Origin: Actinomycetes bacterium
GTDB lineage: Bacteria > Actinomycetota > Thermoleophilia > Solirubrobacterales > JACPNS01
Direction: 5' to 3'
Length of the DNA stretch: 64,000 bases
Assembly: GCA_023404495.1 (NCBI GenBank)
Contig: JAEYBE010000053.1
Span: 23,756 to 87,755 of the forward strand
Shown: positions 36,277-42,462 of the stretch, piece after piece
Numbering within the stretch: the first letter of the stretch is position 1
How the letters are laid out: every line of letters starts with the position of its first letter
Translations under genes and position numbers: made by a program
Notes under the pieces: generated by a model
What the model saw: only the letters and a program-made list of their open reading frames with translations
Database searches by the model: none
Told to the model about the DNA's origin: nothing

Positions 36277-36741
36277 TCAGCGGTAGCCGGGGGTGTAGTC
36301 CTCGTCCTCGGTCTTCAAGCTGCGGTCTTCGTTCTTGGGCTGGGCTGACCAGTCCATCCAGCCGGCGAGCAGTCGAAGTGCGACCGCGAAGAGCAGGATC
36401 CCGAAGATGAAGGCGCCGCCGCGCATCGCCCACGCGTTGCCGCCGCCGGCCTGCTTGCCGATCTCCTCGCCAGGAGAAGTCAGTGAGTCTGCGAAGCCGT
36501 CGATCTGCTGACGGATCTTGTGGCGCTCGATGTTGGTCAGGCGACCGCGTTCGTCGCGCACGATCGCTATCTGCTGGCCGGAGTTCTGCGCGAGCACCGT
36601 CTGGTTCTTCGAAGCCGTGCCCGCCTCATCCCACACGAATGAGATGAAACTGATCGCGATGATGCCGGTCAGCACAAGCGAAATGAAGCGGATTAGGGAT
36701 GCGGTGGCCAATTGGGTCCTCTGGACGAAGCCCGGCATCAT
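36277..36741 (-). CDS. Hypothetical protein with two membrane helices
   Basis: The 154-residue protein has a helix at about residues 17-36 and another at about 108-128, separated by a charged ~70-residue segment (KNQTVLAQNS, IERHKIRQQIDGF). The tail is acidic and ends DEDYTPGYR. It starts with Met-Met, and the second Met may be the true start. No family is recognised. It is convergent with the L,D-transpeptidase and divergent from pyrE. Confidence 0.68.
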   Translation of the reverse strand: MMPGFVQRTQLATASLIRFISLVLTGIIAISFISFVWDEAGTASKNQTVLAQNSGQQIAIVRDERGRLTNIERHKIRQQIDGFADSLTSPGEEIGKQAGGGNAWAMRGGAFIFGILLFAVALRLLAGWMDWSAQPKNEDRSLKTEDEDYTPGYR

Positions 36742-36855
36742 GCCGTGGTTTCGTCTGATTTCTCATCAATCGGCATCTTTTGGCCTGGAGTAAATCCCCG
36801 GTCGCGGATATGCGCGCTAGCGACCGCTCAGTAACTACCTCTACGATGCTTCTTC

Positions 36856-37407
36856 GTGGCAGACGCAAAAGAGACTCTCGTTGCCGAATTGCGCGAGCAC
36901 GCGCTGGTGATCGGCGAAGTTGTGCTGACCAGCGGTAAGACCGCGCAGTACTACGTCGACGCCAAGCGGGCGATCCTGATGCGCCCCGGTTTCCTTGCGC
37001 TCGGCGAGCTGGTTGCTGACTTTGCGTCCGAACTGGGCGCCACCGCGGTCGGCGGCATGACGATGGGGGCAGATCCAGTCGCCTGCTCGGCGCTTGCCGC
37101 GGGATCGGACGCCAAAGCGTTCTTTGTGCGCAAGGAGCGCAAGGAGCACGGATTGCAGCGCTGGGTTGAAGGGCCGCTGCTTGAGCCCGGCGAGCGCTGC
37201 CTGATCGTCGAGGACGTCGTCACCACCGGTGGATCGACGGTGCAGGCGATCGAGCGGGTCAAAGAAGAAGGTTTTGAGGTCGTCGGAGTCTGCAGCGTGC
37301 TTGACCGACTGGCCGGCGGAGGCGCCGCGATCGAGGCGGCGGCCGGCGCGCCATATCGACCGCTGACGACGATCGACGAGATCCATCCCGACCGCCCCGA
37401 CCGTTAG
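36856..37407 (+). CDS. pyrE: Orotate phosphoribosyltransferase
   Basis: PyrE makes OMP from orotate and PRPP in pyrimidine synthesis. The PRPP-binding motif CLIVEDVVTTGGST is at residues 115-128. The catalytic loop KERKEHG with its lysines and the N-terminal LTSGKTAQYYVDAK segment are typical. The GTG start gives 183 residues, within the normal range. The 32-base gap to the next gene suggests co-transcription. Confidence 0.95.
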   Translation: MADAKETLVAELREHALVIGEVVLTSGKTAQYYVDAKRAILMRPGFLALGELVADFASELGATAVGGMTMGADPVACSALAAGSDAKAFFVRKERKEHGLQRWVEGPLLEPGERCLIVEDVVTTGGSTVQAIERVKEEGFEVVGVCSVLDRLAGGGAAIEAAAGAPYRPLTTIDEIHPDRPDR

Positions 37408-37439
37408 AGCTTCTCTTACGCGAACCGCATTGGCTACGG

Positions 37440-37859
37440 ATGAGCCGCTTCAAATCGAAAAAAGAGCTTCGGCTGGTGATCGATCAGGTCATTTCGGTGA
37501 TCGGTGATGACACCGAGGTTGGTCCACAGCTCCGCGCGCTGGGCACGCCAATCGAGATCTACTACAAGGACTTCGACATCACTGTCAACATTCGCGGCGG
37601 CGAAGAAGGTGAGTCCAACCTCGTTTGGGTGTGGTCCAAGCGCGTCAAGTGGAAGCCTGTGACTCGGATTGAGGTGACATCGGACGTGGCCAATCAGTTC
37701 ATGCAGGGCAAGCTGCAGGTCGCGCGGGCACTGGCTCTGCGCAAGGTGAAGGTCAAGGGCTCGCTGACCGCCGGCCTGAAGATCGTCGCGATCTGCGGTC
37801 CGCTACTTGGGCACTACCGCGAGCGGGTTGAGAGTGACTTCCCGCACTTGGTGGTCTGA
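37440..37859 (+). CDS. SCP2 sterol-binding-domain-like protein
   Basis: The 139-residue protein has the pattern of an SCP2 domain: a beta sheet with DITVNIRGG, then FMQGKLQVARALALRKVKVKG, matching the family's gate helix and following strand. Such proteins bind lipids or CoA thioesters. It lacks a signal peptide and is probably cytoplasmic. Its stop codon lies at the edge of a terminator hairpin, so it ends the pyrE transcript. Confidence 0.72.
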   Translation: MSRFKSKKELRLVIDQVISVIGDDTEVGPQLRALGTPIEIYYKDFDITVNIRGGEEGESNLVWVWSKRVKWKPVTRIEVTSDVANQFMQGKLQVARALALRKVKVKGSLTAGLKIVAICGPLLGHYRERVESDFPHLVV

Positions 37860-37883
37860 GCCCCGCGACCGGTGGCCGGGGCT
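37859..37883 (+). terminator. Intrinsic terminator after the SCP2-like gene
   Basis: A 7-bp G+C-rich stem AGCCCCG / CGGGGCT with an 11-base loop begins at the last base of the stop codon and is followed by TT and a T-containing tail (TTTAGGCTTTAGG). The T tract is weak. Confidence 0.55.
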
Positions 37884-37902
37884 TTAGGCTTTAGGCCGGC
37901 CC

Positions 37903-37976
37903 GCCCCGATAGCTCAGATGGATAGAGCGCTTCCCTCCTAAGGAAGAGGCCGCTGGTTCGACTCCAGCTCGGGGCG
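37903..37976 (+). tRNA. tRNA-Arg (CCT)
   Basis: A full 74-base cloverleaf is visible: acceptor arms GCCCCGA and TCGGGGC, anticodon stem CTTCC/GGAAG with loop CTCCTAA and anticodon CCT at 37937-37939, and T arm with GGTTCGACTCC. The discriminator is G and CCA is not encoded. The gene decodes AGG. Confidence 0.95.
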
Positions 37977-37988
37977 CTGTGTTGGATT

Positions 37989-38008
37989 GTCGCCGCCTTC
38001 GCGGCGAC
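37989..38008. repeat. Perfect hairpin after tRNA-Arg
   Basis: Two 8-base arms GTCGCCGC and GCGGCGAC surround a CTTC loop, 12 bases after the tRNA. There is no T tract. It may end or protect the tRNA transcript. Confidence 0.6.
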
Positions 38009-38027
38009 GCGTTGCACGCAGCTTGGC

Positions 38028-38062
38028 CGCAATTTGCCGGGTCAAGGCCCCGACAAATTGCG
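38028..38062. repeat. Interrupted hairpin with 9-bp outer arms
   Basis: Perfect outer arms CGCAATTTG and CAAATTGCG enclose an inner 4-bp stem CGGG/CCCG and a 7-base loop. On the plus strand it is followed by TTTGCTCG, a weak terminator tail. Confidence 0.6.
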
Positions 38063-38093
38063 TTTGCTCGCTTGCGGTGGGGGGGGTCGCTTG

Positions 38094-38159
38094 TTCAAGC
38101 CTCTTTTACTCCATGAGGCGACCCCGCGGGGTCGCCTCATGGAAGATTTCTGGCTTGAA
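38094..38159. repeat. Nested inverted repeat with a 34-base perfect palindrome
   Basis: A perfect palindrome spans 38110-38143 with 17-base arms (TCCATGAGGCGACCCCG and its complement) and no loop. Outside it, after about nine unpaired bases on each side, the arms TTCAAGCC (38094-38101) and GGCTTGAA (38152-38159) also pair. It ends 48 bases before the SpoIIAA-like gene. It is too long for an ordinary operator and too symmetric for chance. Confidence 0.75.
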
Positions 38160-38207
38160 ACTGCGTTCTGTGCTTCGCGGGGATCGGGCGGCCGGTAGGT
38201 TTGCCGG

Positions 38208-38570
38208 ATGATCGAACCATTGGAGAATTTGCCCACGGGCGTGATTGGCTTCCGCGCTGTCGGAACCGTCGAGCCTGACGACTACAAGAACGTTCTCGAC
38301 CCTGCGATCGACGCCGCCGGAGAGCACGTGCGACTCGTCTACCTGATCGGCGACGACTTCGACCGCTACTCGCTGGGCGCGCTCTGGCAGGACGCCAAAC
38401 TCGGCGGTGGCCACAGTCTGAAGACCTGGGAGCGCGTCGCGCTGGTCACCGACCACGACTGGATCGGCCACTCAGTCTCGCTTTTCGCCCCGCTGATGCC
38501 GGGGAAGGTAAAGGTCTTCCCGCTCGCCCAGCGCGACGAAGCGATCGGCTGGACTGCGGCTGACGACTAA
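38208..38570 (+). CDS. SpoIIAA-like (STAS/SEC14-fold) protein
   Basis: The 120-residue protein matches the SpoIIAA-like family: an N-terminal strand GVIGFRAVGTVEPDDYKNVL, a central LVYLIGDDFDRYSLGALWQD and a C-terminal WERVALVTDHDWIGHSVSLF. The family has a lipid-binding STAS/SEC14-related fold, and no enzymatic role is established. It is divergent in neither direction and its stop is six bases from the convergent AEC transporter gene. Confidence 0.82.
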   Translation: MIEPLENLPTGVIGFRAVGTVEPDDYKNVLDPAIDAAGEHVRLVYLIGDDFDRYSLGALWQDAKLGGGHSLKTWERVALVTDHDWIGHSVSLFAPLMPGKVKVFPLAQRDEAIGWTAADD

Positions 38571-38576
38571 ATCCGC

Positions 38577-39488
38577 TCAGACGAACTCGATCACGACACC
38601 GACCACCACGATCACCAGCGTCGTCCAGACGATCGCGCCGGCGGTGATCTTGCGGTCCAAGCCGTAGTTGTTTGCGAGCAGGAGGTTGTTGACGCCGGTC
38701 GGCATCATCGCCTGCAGTACGTAGGCCGTCGGCATCTTCACCAGTGTCGCTCCGGCGATCAGCAGGAAGACCGGCAGGAAGCTGAGCTTCAAGATGCTCG
38801 CGGCAGCAACCGGCGCGGTCAGCTTCGGCGGGAAGCTCAGCTTGTCGACCTCGCTTTCGTGGCGGACGATGATCCCGACCGCAAAGAACCCGGCAGGCAG
38901 GATCGCGTAGACCAAGTAGTGCGTGAGGTCACGAGCCCACTCCGGCGAGAATGAGGCCGGCGCGATCAGCGCCAGCGCGGCGGTGAAGAGCAGCGGGTTT
39001 CTCGTGAAGTAGCTCTTGAAGCGCTGCGCCGGGGTGTCGGCGTGCGTCCCGTAGGCCGCGCCGATCGAGAAGGCGATGAAGATCAGCGATGGGAGCATCA
39101 CGACGATGTCGTAGATGATCGCCGTCTCGAGCTGTGCGCTGCCGAGCGCTGCGGCAGAGAACGCGTAGCCCAAGTACGCCGTGTTGCCCATCACCGCGCA
39201 ACAGACCAGCGCGCCCACCTGCGGCTGGGTCAGCGGCATCCGCCGGGCCACCAGGAAAGCCACGCCGACCAGCAGCAAGTTGCCGATCCACGCGATCCCC
39301 AGCGCCTGCCCGGTCTCCACCGTGAACTCGTAGTGCACGAGGTTGAAGAACAGCACCGGCGGGATGATCACCCAGAGCACGACATCCATCAGGCGCTTTG
39401 CGAAGCGCTCCGACGAATCCGGCTCCCGGTGCGCAAAGAGCGCGCCGAGCGATCCCGAGACCGCCATCGTCAGAACGATCCAGATCAC
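38577..39488 (-). CDS. Auxin efflux carrier (AEC) family transporter
   Basis: The 303-residue protein has about ten membrane helices in two five-helix halves. The segment NTAYLGYAF in the fourth helix and MMPTGVNNLLLANNYGLD near the end are typical of AEC permeases, which export organic acids or, rarely, take them up. A GTG start overlaps the stop of the preceding GalT-like gene by four bases, coupling the two. The substrate is unknown. Confidence 0.88.
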   Translation of the reverse strand: MIWIVLTMAVSGSLGALFAHREPDSSERFAKRLMDVVLWVIIPPVLFFNLVHYEFTVETGQALGIAWIGNLLLVGVAFLVARRMPLTQPQVGALVCCAVMGNTAYLGYAFSAAALGSAQLETAIIYDIVVMLPSLIFIAFSIGAAYGTHADTPAQRFKSYFTRNPLLFTAALALIAPASFSPEWARDLTHYLVYAILPAGFFAVGIIVRHESEVDKLSFPPKLTAPVAAASILKLSFLPVFLLIAGATLVKMPTAYVLQAMMPTGVNNLLLANNYGLDRKITAGAIVWTTLVIVVVGVVIEFV

Positions 39489-40510
39489 GCCAGCGCCTCG
39501 CGCAGCCGCGCGGCGGCGGCCTCAGGGGCGACCGCATTCAAACCAATTCCCGTGCCAAGCTCAAAGCCCGCCGGCTGGCCCAGGCGCGGCGCGATCTCGA
39601 TGCGCCAGCTGTAGCCCTCGGCGCCCGGGGGCGCGGTACGGATCCAAAGATTCAGCGGCGGCGCGTAGGCCGCCCCAGGTTCAAGCAAACGCTGCAGCCC
39701 GGTCAAGGCGGCGCGGAGCATCGCGCACGCATCGCCCGGACTCTCCTCAAACCTCGCCTGCGGGCGGCGCGGCACGATCGTCAACCGATACGGCGTCGGC
39801 GAGGCGAACGGGGCGATCAGCGCAGCGTCGTCGTCGATCGCCACCAGCCGCTTCCGCGAGCGGATCTCTTCGACCAGCATGTCCTCGATCAGATTGCGTC
39901 CCTGGGTGTGCTCAAAGTAGGCGCGCATGCGCTCGCGCTCGCGCGCGACCGGCGGCGGCACAAACCCGAGCGCAAAGACCTGCGCGTGGGTGTGCGGCAG
40001 GGTCGCGCCGGCCTCTCGGCGCTCGTTGACGCAGACGTGTACGTACTGCGCGGACTCCGCATGGGCGGCAATTCGCGCTCCCCAGGCAGCAACCGCCGCG
40101 CCCAGCTCTTCGGTAGAAAGCTCCGCCAACGAGCGCACCGCCCGCGGCGAGTTGATCACCACTTCGTGTATACCGTCTGCCGGACCGGCCGTGAGAAGCT
40201 GCGGCATCCCACGCTGGAGACCCATCGGGTCATCCAATCCAGCAGACCCAGCCGCGAACTCCTGCGAGAGCGCCGAGAACTTGTTGGGCACCACCCGCAC
40301 TCGCCAGCCCGGCGAATCGGCCGCGCTGCCATCCGGCCGATCGGCCCAGACCTCCGGAGGGGTCAACCCCTCATTGCCCTCGGCGAATGGATCGTCGGGG
40401 CCGAGCGCGTCAGGCTCCGCAAAAGCGGGAAACGCGTGCGGACGATCTGCCCGCTCGCTGGCGACCAGGGTGCGCAGGCCGCTCATCGGATCGATGCGCG
40501 CCTCTGGCAT
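39485..40510 (-). CDS. Galactose-1-phosphate uridylyltransferase-like protein (HIT superfamily)
   Basis: The protein has the GalT fold pattern, with GWRVRVVPNKFSAL near residue 70, a helix pair with HEVVINSPRAV, and the catalytic triad motif HTHAQ at residues 173-177. In classical GalT the N-terminal zinc cysteines sit in a CPFCPGNE-like motif; here the equivalent DDPFAEGNEGLTPPEVW has no cysteine. So the structural zinc is probably absent and the nucleotidyl substrate may differ, for example ADP- or other sugar phosphates. The 341-residue length is normal. It is coupled to the transporter gene after it. Confidence 0.82.
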   Translation of the reverse strand: MPEARIDPMSGLRTLVASERADRPHAFPAFAEPDALGPDDPFAEGNEGLTPPEVWADRPDGSAADSPGWRVRVVPNKFSALSQEFAAGSAGLDDPMGLQRGMPQLLTAGPADGIHEVVINSPRAVRSLAELSTEELGAAVAAWGARIAAHAESAQYVHVCVNERREAGATLPHTHAQVFALGFVPPPVARERERMRAYFEHTQGRNLIEDMLVEEIRSRKRLVAIDDDAALIAPFASPTPYRLTIVPRRPQARFEESPGDACAMLRAALTGLQRLLEPGAAYAPPLNLWIRTAPPGAEGYSWRIEIAPRLGQPAGFELGTGIGLNAVAPEAAAARLREALA

Positions 40511-40520
40511 GAAACTGCCT

Positions 40521-41642
40521 CTACGCGCTTTGCGGAACGTCGGCTACCGGACGCGGCCCGGGCCCGACGTACTTGGCGCTGGGGCGAATCAGCCGCCCGG
40601 TGACCTTCTGCTCGAGGATGTGCGCCGACCACCCGGCAGTGCGGGCGCAAGCGAACAAAGGGGTGAAGAGATCCGGCGGAACCTCGGCGAAGTCGAGCAC
40701 CACGGCCGACCAGAACTCGACGTTTGTGGCGAGCACGCGATCGGGTTTGCGCGCCGAGAGCTCCGCGAGCGCCGCCTTCTCAAGTGCCTCCGCGACGTAG
40801 TAGCGGGGCGCGTCGAGTTCTTTCGCGGTGCGGCGAAGCACCCGCGCGCGCGGGTCCTCCGCGCGGTAGACCCGGTGGCCGAAGCCCATCAGGCGCTCGC
40901 CCTCATCGAGTGCGTTCTTGACCCAGGAATCCGCATCGCCAGACTGCTCGACCGAATCGAGCATGTCGAGCACGCGCGAGGGCGCGCCGCCGTGAAGCGG
41001 ACCGGAAAGCGCGCCGACTGCGCCCGAAAGCGCGGCAGCGACATCCGCACCGGTGGAGGTGATCACGCGCGCCGTGAAAGTCGATGCGTTCATGCCGTGC
41101 TCGGCCGCGCTGATCCAATACGCATCAATCGCCTTGACGTGCCCCGGGTCCGCCTCGCCGCGCCAGCGCGTCAGAAAACGCTCGGAGATCGAAGTGCACT
41201 TGTCGATCTCCTCCTGCGAGACCGGCGGCTGGCCGATTCCGCGCGCCGACTGGGCGACGTGGCTCAACGCCATCACGCTGCTGCGGGCGAGATCCGCGCG
41301 CACCTGCTCGGGTCCGATGTCGAGCGTCTGCTGGAAGCCCCATTCCTGCGTGAGCATCGCCATCGAGGCCTGCAGATCGACGCGGGCATCGCCTGTGCGG
41401 ATGCTCAGCGGATGCTGCTCGGCCGGCGGGAGGCCAGGCTCAAACGTGCCATCGACGAGTAGACCCCAAACCTGCTCAAACGGGACGACCCCGACCAGAT
41501 CCTCGATGTCGACCCCGCGATAACGCAGCGCGCCGCCTTCGCGGTCGGGTTCTGCGATCTCCGAAGCGAAGGCCACGACGCCCTCGAGTCCGTCTTGGAC
41601 CTCAGGGTGTTGTGACATGTCGATCGGGGGCGTCATCGGCAC
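40521..41642 (-). CDS. Citrate synthase (short CitA / 2-methylcitrate-synthase type)
   Basis: The enzyme joins acetyl-CoA (or propionyl-CoA) to oxaloacetate. Catalytic features are the first histidine region SAAEHGMNASTFTARV, the second histidine in GFGHRVYR, and the aspartate in FWSAVVLDF. At 373 residues it matches the short actinobacterial CitA. A GTG start is used; two ATG codons 6 and 24 bases downstream are alternatives. Citrate and 2-methylcitrate synthases cannot be told apart here. It lies ten bases ahead of the GalT-like gene on the same strand. Confidence 0.93.
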   Translation of the reverse strand: MPMTPPIDMSQHPEVQDGLEGVVAFASEIAEPDREGGALRYRGVDIEDLVGVVPFEQVWGLLVDGTFEPGLPPAEQHPLSIRTGDARVDLQASMAMLTQEWGFQQTLDIGPEQVRADLARSSVMALSHVAQSARGIGQPPVSQEEIDKCTSISERFLTRWRGEADPGHVKAIDAYWISAAEHGMNASTFTARVITSTGADVAAALSGAVGALSGPLHGGAPSRVLDMLDSVEQSGDADSWVKNALDEGERLMGFGHRVYRAEDPRARVLRRTAKELDAPRYYVAEALEKAALAELSARKPDRVLATNVEFWSAVVLDFAEVPPDLFTPLFACARTAGWSAHILEQKVTGRLIRPSAKYVGPGPRPVADVPQSA

Positions 41643-41657
41643 GGAAAATATGGCAGA

Positions 41658-42266
41658 TCAGCCGCCGGGGGCCTTGCCGATCGGACCGGCGTAGCGCTCG
41701 ATATCCGCCTTCAGCTCCTGCGGCGTCTTATAGGCGCCGATCTCGAGGTGCGCAAGACGCCCCTGGCGGTCGTAAATCCCGGTGACCGGCTGCTTGTCCG
41801 CCGGCGGAAGCAGTGCCGCGATCTTCCAGTTCGGGTCGTCGTAGCTCGGATATGGCATCGGGTAGCGAGCGCGAAATGCCTCGCTCTCGTCGACCGGGTC
41901 GTTGACGTTGACGCCAAGAAAGGCGACGCGATTGCCGAGGTCCTTGGCGGTGTTCTGAAAGACCGTCGCCTCGGCCCGGCAAGGCACGCACCACGAGGCC
42001 CACTTGTTGGCGACGATCGGCAATCCGCCGAGTGACTTGATGCGTGACTCGAACGCCGACTTGCCGCCCGGGAGCAGTTCATCGGCCTGACCGACGAGCT
42101 TGACCAGACGCGGGTCGGCGCCCTGCATATCCGGCATCACCTCGCCGGCCGTTAGCTGGGGCTCGGGCTGAGATGTGCCACAGCCGGCCAGAGCCGCGAT
42201 CAACAAAAGCGCAGTGGCTACGAGCGCTGTCGACCGGCGAATCACGCCGCAAACGCTATAATGCAT
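41658..42266 (-). CDS. TlpA-like thioredoxin-fold lipoprotein
   Basis: An N-terminal hydrophobic segment ends in the lipobox LAGC with Cys29, so the protein is probably lipid-anchored outside the membrane. The thioredoxin motif is WCVPC with Cys93 and Cys96, followed by VAFLGVNVND as in TlpA/ResA. The C-terminal part has VTGIYDRQGRL. The 202-residue protein should reduce or isomerise disulphides, perhaps for cytochrome c haem sites, since ccm genes lie about 13 kb away. It is divergent from the helicase gene. Confidence 0.88.
   Translation of the reverse strand: MHYSVCGVIRRSTALVATALLLIAALAGCGTSQPEPQLTAGEVMPDMQGADPRLVKLVGQADELLPGGKSAFESRIKSLGGLPIVANKWASWCVPCRAEATVFQNTAKDLGNRVAFLGVNVNDPVDESEAFRARYPMPYPSYDDPNWKIAALLPPADKQPVTGIYDRQGRLAHLEIGAYKTPQELKADIERYAGPIGKAPGG
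42257..42262 (+). promoter_or_regulatory. Possible -10 element (TATAAT) for the helicase transcript
   Basis: A consensus TATAAT sits in an otherwise G+C-rich context, on the plus strand in the divergent region. No convincing -35 hexamer at 16-18 bases upstream is seen (TGTCGA is 22 bases away). It would give a leader of about 195 bases before the helicase gene; the leader holds no gene that I can support. Confidence 0.3.
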
Positions 42267-42462
42267 GCATTCACTCGCCTCCGGCGGCGACCCGCGACCA
42301 AAGACTCACTCGCGGATCACCCGGCGGCAATCGGTTCTTTCTCTCTCGCGCTCGAGCCACTCACAGCTCATTCGCATGTCCCGGTTTTTTGTGACCGAGC
42401 GCTCCACGCGTCAGAACCGTCCTCGCAGCGTTGCTGCACCAAAAGCATGAATCAAAAGTTCA

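Noticed and set aside
38110..38143. The 34-base palindrome as an ordinary intrinsic terminator
   Set aside because: It has no loop and no T tract on either strand directly after the stem.
39398..41462. Long plus-strand frames antisense to the GalT-like and citrate synthase genes
   Set aside because: They span several unrelated minus-strand genes and have no recognisable domain.
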